Below are positions 43,338 through 52,207 of a stretch of 64,000 nt of DNA, in pieces. The notes beneath the pieces were generated by a model. It searched no databases and was not told the DNA's origin. It saw only the letters and a list, made by a program, of their open reading frames with translations. Source of the stretch: Profundibacter sp033851955 (lineage in GTDB: Bacteria > Pseudomonadota > Alphaproteobacteria > Rhodobacterales > Rhodobacteraceae); the NCBI GenBank assembly GCA_033851955.1, contig JAWSVK010000009.1, forward strand, positions 186,001 to 250,000, in the 5' to 3' direction. The translations under genes were made by a program, and so were the position numbers. Each line of letters starts with the position of its first letter. Position 1 is the stretch's first letter.

Positions 43338-44151
43338 GGTTTTCGCGCCTGCCAAGATCAACCTTACCCTACATGTGACTGGTCAGCGTAACGACGGGTA
43401 TCATTTGCTCGACAGTCTGGTTGTGTTTGCCGATATTGGTGATCACGTGACGGTGGCCGATGGTCGGGGGCGCAGGCTGGATATTTCTGGCCCAGAGGCA
43501 GCGGGGGTTCCGGTGAAGAGCAATTCCATTTTGCAAGCGGCACAATTTATGGAATGCGATGGTCTGACTTTTGATTTGGAAAAGAACCTGCCAACCGCCG
43601 CAGGGATTGGTGGTGGTACTGCCGATGCAGCAGCGGCATTGCGCGGCATTGCTCAAATGCGCGGCCTAAAGGTACCCCAAGATGTGGCTGCTTTGGGGGC
43701 CGATGTTCCGGTATGCATGCGGGGACGGGCAACGCGCATGTCCGGCATTGGGGACGTGTTAAAAGAGGTGCCCGATTTGCCAAAGCTTTGGGCCGTGTTG
43801 GTAAACCCAAGGGTGGCAGTGCCAACACCAGTGGTTTTTAAGGCCTTAGAATGCCGTGTGAATCCCGCAATGCCCGTGGATATTCCCAAGTTTGAGACGG
43901 CCAGCGATATGGCCGCATGGATGGCCAAACAGCGCAATGATTTGCAGCCCGCCGCAATCAAAATTCAGCCGATCATTACTGAGGTTCTGGCGCGTTTACG
44001 GGCAGCGCAGGGTCAATTATTGGTGCGGATGTCGGGTTCCGGCGCGACGTGTTTTGCACTGTTTGACAATCCAGAAGCTGCGCGAATTGCCGCAAACGAT
44101 ATTGCTACAAAGCGATCCGATTGGTGGGTTAAAAGCACTGCCCTTAGTTGA
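43327..44151 (+). CDS. ispE: 4-diphosphocytidyl-2-C-methyl-D-erythritol kinase
   Basis: GHMP kinase of the non-mevalonate isoprenoid pathway. Start MAVRVFAPAKINLTLHV contains the family lead motif; the ATP loop reads PTAAGIGGGTADAAAAL; RMSGSGATCFALF near the C terminus is the third motif. 274 residues, full length. It overlaps the TPR gene by 11 bases and, convergently, the polyprenyl synthase gene by 8 bases. Both products belong to isoprenoid synthesis. Confidence 0.94.
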   Translation: MAVRVFAPAKINLTLHVTGQRNDGYHLLDSLVVFADIGDHVTVADGRGRRLDISGPEAAGVPVKSNSILQAAQFMECDGLTFDLEKNLPTAAGIGGGTADAAAALRGIAQMRGLKVPQDVAALGADVPVCMRGRATRMSGIGDVLKEVPDLPKLWAVLVNPRVAVPTPVVFKALECRVNPAMPVDIPKFETASDMAAWMAKQRNDLQPAAIKIQPIITEVLARLRAAQGQLLVRMSGSGATCFALFDNPEAARIAANDIATKRSDWWVKSTALS

Positions 44152-45142
44152 TCCGCGCGACAACGTAGTCGGCAATATCAATCAGCATTTTGCGGATCGG
44201 ATCATCCGGCAACACGCTAAGCGCCGCCTTGGCCTTTTCCGCCCAGTCCAGTGCAATCCGCCGAGTGTCTGTCAGGGCGCCGTGTTTGTCCAGCAACGCC
44301 AACGCGTGCTCCAAATCACCGTCGACCTGCTTGCCCTTTTCGATGGTCCGCACCCAAAAAGCGCGTTCCTCATCGTCGGCCTTGGCGATTGCCTTGATCA
44401 AAGGCAGCGTCAGTTTGCGCTCGCGAAAATCATCACCAATGTTTTTACCAATCGCATCGCCGCCGGTCAGATCCAATAGATCATCAACAATTTGAAAACT
44501 GATCCCTAAGGCATCACCAAAGGAATAGAGCGCTTCGATCTGCTCTTTCGGAGCATCTGCGATCACCCCACCAACCTCGCAGGCTGCGGCGAAAAGTGCG
44601 GCGGTCTTGCCGCGCACCACTTGCAAGTAGACATCCTCAGATGTGGCCAAATCTTGGGCAGCGGTTAATTGCAGCACTTCGCCCTCGGCGATGGTGGCCG
44701 AAGCATTGGCAAGGATGTCGAGAACCTTCAGCGAGCCGGTTTCGACCATCAACTGGAAGCTGCGTGAAAACAGGTAGTCACCAACCAACACGCTGGATTT
44801 ATTATCCCATAACAGGTTCGCAGTCGGACGGCCACGTCGCTGGCCGCTTTCATCAACCACGTCGTCATGCAGCAATGTGGCGGTGTGAATAAATTCAACC
44901 GTGGCGGCCAGGTGAATGTGATAGGGGCCTGTATAGCCACAAAGGCGCGCGGTCGCCAAGGTCAGCATTGGGCGCAAACGCTTGCCGCCAGCCTCGACCA
45001 AATGCGCCGTGACTTCGGGGATGCGTGGCGCGTGTTCAGACGCCATGCGATCACGGATCAACACGTTCACCTGGGCCAGTTCCGTCGTCAAATGGGCGCT
45101 CAGGCGCTCGTGTGGCTTCACTTGTGAATTATCTAGTCCCAT
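44144..45142 (-). CDS. All-trans polyprenyl diphosphate synthase (ubiquinone side chain)
   Basis: Makes the long isoprenoid tail used by UbiA. 332 residues; first Asp-rich motif LLHDDVVDESGQRRGRPTAN (about 92-111) and second DDLLDLTG (about 227-234) are intact, with GGKRLRP (about 53-59). The chain length (octa- or decaprenyl) cannot be assigned surely; decaprenyl is usual in this group. ATG at 45142 follows a TTG in frame. Confidence 0.93.
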   Translation of the reverse strand: MGLDNSQVKPHERLSAHLTTELAQVNVLIRDRMASEHAPRIPEVTAHLVEAGGKRLRPMLTLATARLCGYTGPYHIHLAATVEFIHTATLLHDDVVDESGQRRGRPTANLLWDNKSSVLVGDYLFSRSFQLMVETGSLKVLDILANASATIAEGEVLQLTAAQDLATSEDVYLQVVRGKTAALFAAACEVGGVIADAPKEQIEALYSFGDALGISFQIVDDLLDLTGGDAIGKNIGDDFRERKLTLPLIKAIAKADDEERAFWVRTIEKGKQVDGDLEHALALLDKHGALTDTRRIALDWAEKAKAALSVLPDDPIRKMLIDIADYVVARIN

Positions 45143-45198
45143 CAATCTCTCGTCACGCGGCTCGACAAACCTGCCAGTTTTCCATTATGTCATTTTCT

Positions 45199-45420
45199 AT
45201 GAAAGAACTCCTACGCACCAATGACATTACGGTCATAGCTTTTGCCAAAGCGCTCCTCCATGGCGAGGGTATAGACTGCTTTGAAATGGACGTAAATATG
45301 AGTGTGCTTGAGGGTGGCATCGGAATTTTTCCGCGACGGTTGCTGGTGCGCGAAAAGGAACTGTTTTTAGCGCGTGCGATTTTGCGCGACAATGATGTCC
45401 CGTTTGAAGAGCCTCGTTGA
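45199..45420 (+). CDS. DUF2007 small protein
   Basis: 73 residues starting MKELLRTNDITVIAF; motifs MSVLEGGIGIFPRRLLV and AILRDNDV fit DUF2007, a ferredoxin-like small domain once called putative signal-transducing. An upstream ATG at 45187 would add four residues. Its stop shares a base with the next start (TGATG), so it is coupled to the methyltransferase gene. Confidence 0.85.
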   Translation: MKELLRTNDITVIAFAKALLHGEGIDCFEMDVNMSVLEGGIGIFPRRLLVREKELFLARAILRDNDVPFEEPR

Positions 45421-46196
45421 TGAAGTTTTCGTCTGACGAACTAAGCTGCGATTTGTTCCTGAACGGGGCGTTGGAAATCTTGCAACCCGTCGCCGGATAC
45501 AGGGCTGGAGTTGATCCCGTATTGCTAGCGGCCGCGGTGCCTGTCTTTGCTGGCGATAATGTGCTGGAATTAGGTTGTGGTGGCGGTGTGGCCAGCCTCT
45601 GTTTGGCGGCGCGGGTGCAGGGCGTGGACCTGACCGGCGTTGAATTGCAGCCAGAATACGCCGATTTGGCGCGACGAAATGCGGAGTTGAACGGGCATAA
45701 GATGGAGGTGCATTGCGCCGATCTGCGGCATCTGCCGGATGTAATTTTGCAACAGAGCTTTAGCCATGTCATCGCAAATCCGCCCTATTATTTGCGACAA
45801 AACGGCACATCTGCCACGGACGTTGGGCGCGAGACGGCCCTTGCCGAAGACACCCCCCTTGCAGATTGGATTGCGGTGGCGACGCGGCGTTTGAAGCCAA
45901 AGGGGTATCTGACCGTTATCCAAGATGCAGAGCGATTGCCGGAGGTGCTGGCGGCGATGGATGCCCGCTTGGGTGGGCTTAAAATTCAACCCTTGTCGCC
46001 GCGGTTTGGACGCCCCGCGCATTTGGTAATCGTGCAAGCCCGCAAAGGCGCGCGCGCTGCGCCACAACTGCTGGCCCCCATCGTGATGCATGAAGGTGCT
46101 GCACATGAAGGGGATCGGGAAAGCTACACGCCACAAATTCGCGCGGCTTTGCGCGACGGGGCAGCACTGTCCTTGGAGCGCGTTAACAGAAAATAA
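45420..46196 (+). CDS. tRNA1(Val) A37 N6-methyltransferase-like (TrmN6/YfiC)
   Basis: SAM-dependent methyltransferase of 258 residues. LELGCGGGVASL (49-60) binds SAM and NPPYY (120-124) is the adenine-N6 catalytic motif. FRAGVDPVLL-like YRAGVDPVLLAA near residue 27-38 matches the TrmN6 group. Substrate by family: A37 of tRNA-Val; not proven here. Confidence 0.85.
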   Translation: MKFSSDELSCDLFLNGALEILQPVAGYRAGVDPVLLAAAVPVFAGDNVLELGCGGGVASLCLAARVQGVDLTGVELQPEYADLARRNAELNGHKMEVHCADLRHLPDVILQQSFSHVIANPPYYLRQNGTSATDVGRETALAEDTPLADWIAVATRRLKPKGYLTVIQDAERLPEVLAAMDARLGGLKIQPLSPRFGRPAHLVIVQARKGARAAPQLLAPIVMHEGAAHEGDRESYTPQIRAALRDGAALSLERVNRK

Positions 46197-46309
46197 AGTT
46201 TTCCAGTGTTTTCTAGGACCATCCGTCGCACCACGTTTGTTTTTCGTGACAGGATGCACAATCTGTGGTCGACTGGGTTTACGGAAATCAAAATAAGGGA
46301 GAACAACTT

Positions 46310-46474
46310 ATGACCATGAGTTCACACCTAAATGAACTTCGCAAAAAACACCAAAATCTATCGGATATGGTTGAGCAAGAGCAGCGCAACGCCGGCAGCG
46401 ACGACCTGCATATTGTCGATCTCAAAAAACAAAAACTGCGATTAAAGGAAGAGATCTCGCGTCTCTCGGCCTAA
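46310..46474 (+). CDS. DUF465 (YdcH-like) small protein
   Basis: 54 residues, MTMSSHLNELRKKHQNLS, with the typical helical pattern ending LKKQKLRLKEEISRL. AAGGGAG lies nine bases upstream, so the 15-codon upstream extension is not needed. Convergent with the DMT exporter, 15 bases apart. Function unknown. Confidence 0.88.
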   Translation: MTMSSHLNELRKKHQNLSDMVEQEQRNAGSDDLHIVDLKKQKLRLKEEISRLSA

Positions 46475-46489
46475 GCCGATTTGCCCAGC

Positions 46490-47359
46490 CTATTCCTTTG
46501 AAATGACGGCACTGGCACGCGCTGCCAGTGCTGCGCCCAACGTAATTAGTAAGGCCGCAACCAACAGCGCCCATGTAGCCTCGGCGATGCCCGCCGCTAT
46601 TAACACAAATGTCGACAGCAATGGGGCCGCATAGGATGCCACGCCCAGCAGTTGGATGTTGCCGTGCTTCACCCCGATATCCCAAACGTAAAACGCCAGA
46701 CCTACAGGGCCAAGTCCAAGCGCGGTGATCGAGGCCCAGCCGATTGTGGTTTGTGGCCAGACTGTCGTTTCAAGCGCCAAATGTGCGATAGCCGACAATG
46801 CCGCTGTGGCCAGACAAAAGATCGCCACGCTATCGGTTGGAACATCGCCCAAACGCCGCGACAAGACCGAATACCCGGCCCAAGTCAGAGCGCACAGCAG
46901 CGCCAGGCCATAGCCCGCCATCGCATCAGCTTGAAACCCTTCGCCGCCACTCAACACAATAATAGCCGCGCCCGCAAAACTGATAAGAGCCCCAATGATG
47001 TGGCCCCGCTTCAGGGTTTCGTTTGGCAAGAAGCCGGAAAACAGCACAATCAACAGTGGCCAAAGGTAAGCGATCAGCCCTGCTTCGGCAGCAGGGGCGC
47101 TGCGCAGAGCGGAAAAGTACAGAAAATGGTAGCCAAACAGACCTATGGTACCAAAAACATAGACCCGCCAATTCACCCGCCTCAACCGACCAAAATCACC
47201 GTAAATCCCTGTCCAGATTAGCCCGATCACCCCGCCAATGGAAAAACAAAGCGCCGTCAATTGCAGCGGTGGAACGGGGCTGGTTCCGACTGTGAACAAT
47301 GCCAACAAGGACCACAGCAGGACTGCGATGAACCCTATTAACGTGGCGCGATCGGTCAT
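46490..47359 (-). CDS. DMT-family (EamA) transporter
   Basis: 289 residues with ten hydrophobic helices in two EamA repeats (first about 5-135, second about 145-285; motifs LAYVLWP-like LIAYLWPLLIVLFSGFL and SYAAPLLSTFVL). Such proteins export amino acids or other small metabolites. Its ATG overlaps the lysR stop by four bases, so LysR is made from the same message and may control it. Confidence 0.9.
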   Translation of the reverse strand: MTDRATLIGFIAVLLWSLLALFTVGTSPVPPLQLTALCFSIGGVIGLIWTGIYGDFGRLRRVNWRVYVFGTIGLFGYHFLYFSALRSAPAAEAGLIAYLWPLLIVLFSGFLPNETLKRGHIIGALISFAGAAIIVLSGGEGFQADAMAGYGLALLCALTWAGYSVLSRRLGDVPTDSVAIFCLATAALSAIAHLALETTVWPQTTIGWASITALGLGPVGLAFYVWDIGVKHGNIQLLGVASYAAPLLSTFVLIAAGIAEATWALLVAALLITLGAALAARASAVISKE

Positions 47360-48300
47360 GACTTGATGTCTTTTTGCGAGACAAAACGGCGATCCGCGGT
47401 GCATGTGTACATATTGTCGACCTCTTTTTGAACCCAATCAATGAACGCTTTGATTTGCGGGCGGCTCTCGGACCCCTCTGGGCAAACAATACGGTAACGT
47501 GCGGTCACTGCGATTGCCAGCTTGAACGGGGCAACCAGTTGTTTGTCGCGCAGCGCACGCTCGGCCAGCGAATATCGCCCCAGCACAACGCCGGTCCCGG
47601 CGATGGCTGAATCGAGAGCGTGATCGGCTTGCGAAAATCTTGGACCACCTTCGGGAGGCGGGCCCAATCTTTGTTCGCCAAACCAAGTGCCCCAATTCGA
47701 CGTTTGCTTGATAAAGGTAAAGTCGTCCTGATGCAGCAGTGTCGCGTTGCGCAGATCATCGGGGGTCTGGATCGTTCGGGCCATTTCGGGCGACATCATG
47801 GGGCTCATCCATTCATTGATCAGACCTTTGCTGAACAACCCGTCATCCGGCCCTTCACCAAAACGGATTGCGACATCCACGTCGTCACGCTCAAAATCGA
47901 CCAGCCGCAAGGAGGCCGCGAAACGCAGTTCGACGTCGGGATAAGATTGGGCAAAATCAAACATGCGCGGGGCCAACCATTTGGCGGTAAAGGCGGGGCC
48001 CGCGGTGATAGTCAGGGTGTGGGAATCGGACTGACGCTGTGCATTGCGCCAGGCTGCATTGAGGCTGGCAAAGCCTTGGGATGTGGCAGGAGCCAGCAAT
48101 TGACCTATTTTGGTCAACTCCACAGCGCGGTTTAGGCGACGGAAAACGGGTTGTCCCAGATGATCCTCCAGCGCCTTGATTTGGAAACTCAGCGCGGCTG
48201 GTGTGACGTTCAGCTCGGCAGCGGCCATAGCAAAGCTCATATGGCGCGCGGCGGCTTCAAAAGCACGAAGAGCGGTGAGAGGTGGGAGGCGTGTGTTCAT
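47356..48300 (-). CDS. LysR-family regulator (GcvA-like)
   Basis: 314-residue DNA-binding regulator. The winged helix-turn-helix (MNTRLPPLTALRAFEAAARHM, MAAAELNVTPAALSFQIKALE) is residues 1-60; the rest is a periplasmic-binding-like effector domain (HTLTITAGPAFTAKWLAPRM). The LNVTPAALSFQI recognition helix and length fit the GcvA subgroup. It is divergent from a small protein gene. Confidence 0.93.
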   Translation of the reverse strand: MNTRLPPLTALRAFEAAARHMSFAMAAAELNVTPAALSFQIKALEDHLGQPVFRRLNRAVELTKIGQLLAPATSQGFASLNAAWRNAQRQSDSHTLTITAGPAFTAKWLAPRMFDFAQSYPDVELRFAASLRLVDFERDDVDVAIRFGEGPDDGLFSKGLINEWMSPMMSPEMARTIQTPDDLRNATLLHQDDFTFIKQTSNWGTWFGEQRLGPPPEGGPRFSQADHALDSAIAGTGVVLGRYSLAERALRDKQLVAPFKLAIAVTARYRIVCPEGSESRPQIKAFIDWVQKEVDNMYTCTADRRFVSQKDIKS

Positions 48301-48342
48301 GTCAGTTAAGTATAACTTATCTGAATGAAAGGAAAGTCTCGT

Positions 48343-48371
48343 TTGTCAGTGATTCCAATAACTCCCATATT
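48343..48371 (+). promoter_or_regulatory. Candidate promoter for the small protein gene divergent from lysR
   Basis: TTGTCA (48343-48348), 17-base spacer, CATATT (48366-48371). A TAAGT-ATA-ACTTA palindrome at 48307-48319 lies upstream of it, next to the lysR start. Sequence match only. Confidence 0.45.
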
Positions 48372-48410
48372 ACTCATAGTTAAATAACACTGATGAGTGA
48401 GGAATCGGAT

Positions 48411-48581
48411 ATGTTAATGATTACGTCAGATCCAGCGATAAAAACACTACTTGAAAACGGGCGTGCACAGCGCAGTGGTGCCTTCTTTGGGGTTCTAAAA
48501 CGTCTTTGGTCCAGTGCGCCGTCAAAGGCTGATTTGGAACTGGCCAAGCGGGCAGCCCCCAAACGGTGCTGCCCGAGTTAG
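48411..48581 (+). CDS. Small protein of unknown function divergent from lysR
   Basis: 56 residues from MLMITSDPAIKT (an ATG at 48393 would give 62). GAGG lies about nine bases before 48411. It has a central hydrophobic-basic helix (GAFFGVLKRLWSS) and a Cys pair near the end (KRCCPS). Small basic proteins next to GcvA-like regulators are frequent in Rhodobacteraceae, as I recall. It ends five bases before phaB on the opposite strand. Confidence 0.6.
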   Translation: MLMITSDPAIKTLLENGRAQRSGAFFGVLKRLWSSAPSKADLELAKRAAPKRCCPS

Positions 48582-48585
48582 TCAT

Positions 48586-49308
48586 TTACGTAAGATATTG
48601 CCCGCCATTCGCAGTAAGTGTCGAGCCGGTGATAAACCCAGAATCGTCTGACGCCAAAAAAGTCACGCAATGGGCGATTTCTTCGGCTTCGCCAAGGCGC
48701 CCAACTGGAATTTGCGCAATAATGCTGTCACGTACTTTTTCCGGCACGGCCATCACCATTTCGGTGCCAATGTAGCCCGGACAAATGGTGTTCACGGTGA
48801 TGCCTTTGAAGGCACCTTCTTGGGCCAGTGCTTTGGCAAAGCCGATGTCTCCGGCTTTGGCGGCCGAATAATTGGCCTGCCCCATTTGCCCCTTTTGTCC
48901 GTTAATCGACGAGATGTTGATCACGCGTCCAAAGCCGCGGCTGCGCATGCCGTTCCAAAGCGGATGGGTCATGTTGAAAACGCCGTTCAGGTTGGTGTCC
49001 ATCACTTCTTGCCATTGTTCGCGTGTCATTTTGTGGAACATGCAGTCGCGAGTGATGCCCGCGTTGTTGACCAAAATGTCTACAGGCCCAAGATCAGCTT
49101 CGACTTGAGCGATGCCTGCGGCGCAAGCATCGTAATCGGCGACCGACCATTTATAGGTCGCTATGCCAGTGTCTTTGGTGAATTGGGCGGCGGCAGTGTC
49201 GTTGCCAGCATAGGTGGCGGCGACGGTGTAGCCTTTCGCGGCAAGTGCTTTGGAAATGGCTGCGCCGATTCCGCGCGTGCCTCCGGTGACTAGGGCAATT
49301 CTGGTCAT
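48586..49308 (-). CDS. phaB: Acetoacetyl-CoA reductase
   Basis: NADPH-dependent SDR that makes (R)-3-hydroxybutyryl-CoA for polyhydroxybutyrate. 240 residues; TGGTRGIG (8-15), Ser134, Tyr147 and Lys151 form the active site; MTRIALVTGG starts after GGAG. Downstream of phaA, separated by a strong hairpin. The polymerase gene phaC is not in the window. Confidence 0.94.
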   Translation of the reverse strand: MTRIALVTGGTRGIGAAISKALAAKGYTVAATYAGNDTAAAQFTKDTGIATYKWSVADYDACAAGIAQVEADLGPVDILVNNAGITRDCMFHKMTREQWQEVMDTNLNGVFNMTHPLWNGMRSRGFGRVINISSINGQKGQMGQANYSAAKAGDIGFAKALAQEGAFKGITVNTICPGYIGTEMVMAVPEKVRDSIIAQIPVGRLGEAEEIAHCVTFLASDDSGFITGSTLTANGGQYLT

Positions 49309-49350
49309 ATTTAACTCCAATCGAGCGCGTAATGAAATTACGCTGGGTTG

Positions 49351-49386
49351 ATCCGTCACGCAATATTATTGCGTGACGGATTTTTT
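49351..49386 (+). terminator. Strong hairpin between phaA and phaB
   Basis: ATCCGTCACGCAA (49351-49363) and TTGCGTGACGGAT (49369-49381) pair perfectly around five bases and run into TTTTTT on the plus strand. The flanking genes are on the minus strand, where no T tract follows, so for the pha message it is a readthrough or processing structure rather than a full stop. Confidence 0.6.
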
Positions 49387-50565
49387 CTACCCGCGTTCGA
49401 CGCAGAGCGCAACACCCATTCCGCCACCAATGCATAAAGTTGCCAAACCTTTTTTGGCGTCACGGCGGACCATTTCAAAAAGCAGGGTATTCAGGATGCG
49501 ACAGCCTGAGGCCCCGATTGGATGGCCAATCGCAATTGCGCCGCCGTTAACGTTCACCACAGCAGGGTCCCAGCCCATATCTTTGTTGACAGCACAGGCT
49601 TGCGCGGCAAAGGCCTCGTTTGCTTCAACAAGATCGAGATCTTCTGGCTTCCAGCCGGCGATTTCAAGCGCTTTGCGGCTGGCTCCGATCGGGCCAACAC
49701 CCATGATAGATGGGTCCAAACCAACAGTGGCGTAGGATGCAATGCGCGCCATCGGCGTAATGCTGCGGGCCGCGGCGTTATCGGCTGACATCAACAGAAC
49801 GCCCGCTGCGCCATCATTAAGGCCACTGGCATTTGCTGCCGTGACGCTCCCATTTTCCCGTACAAACGCTGGGCGCAATTTCTGCATGTTTTCAATGGTG
49901 GCACCGTGGCGGATGTACTCATCCGTGTCGACAACTGTCTCACCACGGCGGGTTTTTACAGTGAAAGGTGTGATCTCGTCAGCAAATTTTCCAGCCTTTT
50001 GCGCGGCCTCGGCTTTGTTTTGGCTGGCGACAGCGAATTCGTCCTGCATTTCACGGCTGATGTCCCACTGATTGGCGACGTTCTCAGCGGTTTGGCCCAT
50101 GTGGTAGCCGTTGAACGCATCCCACAAACCATCGCGGATCATCGAATCGATGTATTTCACATCACCCATTTTGTGCCCTGCACGCAAATGGGCAACATGA
50201 GGGGACAGCGACATGTTTTCTTGACCGCCAGCGGCCACGATATCAGCGTCACCCAACTTAATATGTTGTGCAGCCAGAGCAACTGCGCGCAGGCCTGATC
50301 CACAAACCTGATTGATCGACCATGCCGCAGATTCTACGGGCAACCCGGCATTAATATGGGCCTGCCGGGCGGGGTTTTGTCCTTGGCCCGCTGTTAGAAC
50401 CTGCCCAAGAATTGTTTCAGAGACCTCTGATTTATCGATACCAGCTCGTGCAACGATTGCCTCCAGCACTGTTGTGCCCAAATCATGTGCAGGTGTGTTT
50501 GCAAATGATCCAAGGAAGCTGCCTACGGCGGTGCGGGCAGCAGATGCTATTACGATATCGGTCAT
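49387..50565 (-). CDS. phaA: Acetyl-CoA acetyltransferase (biosynthetic thiolase)
   Basis: Condenses two acetyl-CoA to acetoacetyl-CoA. 392 residues; nucleophile Cys88 in NQVCGSGLRA; NGGAIAIGHPIGASG and LCIGGGMGVAL carry the other active-site residues. Start MTDIVIASAA follows AAAGGACA. With phaB it forms the first two steps of PHB synthesis. Confidence 0.94.
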   Translation of the reverse strand: MTDIVIASAARTAVGSFLGSFANTPAHDLGTTVLEAIVARAGIDKSEVSETILGQVLTAGQGQNPARQAHINAGLPVESAAWSINQVCGSGLRAVALAAQHIKLGDADIVAAGGQENMSLSPHVAHLRAGHKMGDVKYIDSMIRDGLWDAFNGYHMGQTAENVANQWDISREMQDEFAVASQNKAEAAQKAGKFADEITPFTVKTRRGETVVDTDEYIRHGATIENMQKLRPAFVRENGSVTAANASGLNDGAAGVLLMSADNAAARSITPMARIASYATVGLDPSIMGVGPIGASRKALEIAGWKPEDLDLVEANEAFAAQACAVNKDMGWDPAVVNVNGGAIAIGHPIGASGCRILNTLLFEMVRRDAKKGLATLCIGGGMGVALCVERG

Positions 50566-50628
50566 TAGTGATGTCCTTTGTGTTGATAATACGAAGGACA
50601 GATATCGCCCTCCCTGCATGTGGTCCTT

Positions 50629-50657
50629 AGCCTAGAAGGTTTGTGCAGGTGCGGCAA
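50629..50657 (-). promoter_or_regulatory. Candidate promoter of phaA-phaB
   Basis: On the minus strand TTGCCG (50652-50657), a 17-base spacer and TAGGCT (50629-50634), about 63 bases before the phaA start. This spacing and TAG-type -10 resemble alphaproteobacterial housekeeping promoters. Confidence 0.45.
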
Positions 50658-50664
50658 GTGAGGG

Positions 50665-51504
50665 TTAAGCGTGCCGTTTTTTAGTCGGTGTGCGCCATGG
50701 AGGCACCGTTGTTGGGGCGCCGAAATAGTAACCTTGCATGCAATCAATACCAATCGATTCGAGGAAATTGGCGTCGGCTTCAGTTTCGACGCATTCGGCG
50801 ACTGTGAACATTTCAAACTGCTCTGCGATAGAAATAAGCGCCTTTGACAACACTTGATTGTCGGGATCAGCGTGAATGTTGCGAATGAACTGCCCGTCTA
50901 TTTTAACGATGTCAAAGTAGAAATCTTTAAGAAACCGAAATGCCGTAAACCCCGCCCCGAAATCGTCCAATGCGAATGAAACGCCAAACTTTTGCAACTC
51001 CGACATGAATGATGTGACGAGTTCTGGCATCGACATGGCCGAGGATTCAGTGATTTCCAATATCAGGCGCTCGCCAGCTGTCGGGTCAATCTGCAGGCCA
51101 TGCGAGAGGGTTTCCATCCAGCGTTTATACCCGATGGAGCGTGCGGACATGTTGATCGAAAGTCGCAACCCAGGCTCTTCGGTAAGGGCTTGCAAGCCCA
51201 TTTCAAGCGCAAGACAATCGATGATCCGACCCATTTCGTCGGTCTCGACCACCTCTATGAAATCACGCGCCGGAATGATACGACCAGTGTCGTCCAACAC
51301 ACGAATCAATCCTTCGTAAAATGCGGGACGGTGCAAACGATCTGCCCGAACGATTGGTTGATAGGCAAGCATCACTTGCTTGCGCCTTAGCGCGTCACGA
51401 ACCATTTCCATAGTGTTTTTGTCGCGCGAACGGACTGCAAAATCCAAAGGATTATCCATCACGGGGGACAATTCCGGTGTTGAAAAGATTTGGTTCGCAG
51501 CCAT
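50665..51504 (-). CDS. EAL-domain cyclic-di-GMP phosphodiesterase
   Basis: 279 residues, nearly all EAL domain, no sensor attached. The signature is EGLIR (64-68) instead of EALLR; other metal and substrate residues look present (SINMSARS with Asn118, ILEITE, DDFGAGF with Asp180-Asp181, KIDGQFI with Lys201, QGYYFG). It probably hydrolyses c-di-GMP. ATG at 51504 follows GGAGG. Divergent from tag. Confidence 0.9.
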   Translation of the reverse strand: MAANQIFSTPELSPVMDNPLDFAVRSRDKNTMEMVRDALRRKQVMLAYQPIVRADRLHRPAFYEGLIRVLDDTGRIIPARDFIEVVETDEMGRIIDCLALEMGLQALTEEPGLRLSINMSARSIGYKRWMETLSHGLQIDPTAGERLILEITESSAMSMPELVTSFMSELQKFGVSFALDDFGAGFTAFRFLKDFYFDIVKIDGQFIRNIHADPDNQVLSKALISIAEQFEMFTVAECVETEADANFLESIGIDCMQGYYFGAPTTVPPWRTPTKKRHA

Positions 51505-51632
51505 TTTATCCTCCGTGACATGTTGGGTCACATTGTGGCCATGACCCTTAAGAACAGGTAAATGTTCCCATTTAGTTCTAATTTTGCTAAAAGAACGTCT
51601 AATTGTATAACATAATGAAAGTAGGACGTTTT

Positions 51633-52205
51633 ATGGGAGATAGCTGTACATGGGTCGGAAGCGAGCCAATATATATTTCATATCACGATGAGGAATGGGG
51701 CGTGCCGGAATACGACAGTCGCACATTGTGGGAGAAACTGATTCTGGACGGATTCCAAGCGGGTTTGAGTTGGATCACCATTCTTAAAAAGCGCGACAAC
51801 TTTCGAAATGCCTTTGCCGGCTTCGATCCTGATGTAATAGCTGACTGGGGCGAGACGGATGTTGAGCGGTTGCTGCAAGATGCGGGCATTGTGCGGCATC
51901 GCGGAAAGATCGAGGCGACGATTGGCAATGCCAAGGCGTGGCAAGTGATCGAGGCACGTGAGGGGTTTGACAATTTTTTGTGGAATTACATGGGCGGCAA
52001 ACCGTTGCAAAATCGGTTTGAAAGCATGGATCAAGTTCCTGCGCAGACTCCGCTGTCTGTTCAGATATCCAAGGACTTAAAGAAAGAAGGTTTTAAATTC
52101 TGCGGCCCGACCATTGTATACGCGTTCATGGAGGCCGTTGGCATGGTGAATGACCATATGGTCGGGTGCCCCTGTCATGACAGGGTGGCCAAATTGGCAC
52201 GGTAG
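51633..52205 (+). CDS. tag: DNA-3-methyladenine glycosylase I
   Basis: Base-excision enzyme that removes 3-methyladenine. 190 residues from MGDSCTWVGSEPIYISYHDEEWG; Cys5 and His18 with HMVGC near the C terminus (about 173-177) form the zinc snap of Tag. AGGA lies about eight bases upstream; ATG 51615 and TTG 51603 also lie in frame. The second copy of the cloverleaf repeat starts three bases after its stop. Confidence 0.94.
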   Translation: MGDSCTWVGSEPIYISYHDEEWGVPEYDSRTLWEKLILDGFQAGLSWITILKKRDNFRNAFAGFDPDVIADWGETDVERLLQDAGIVRHRGKIEATIGNAKAWQVIEAREGFDNFLWNYMGGKPLQNRFESMDQVPAQTPLSVQISKDLKKEGFKFCGPTIVYAFMEAVGMVNDHMVGCPCHDRVAKLAR

Positions 52206-52207
52206 CT

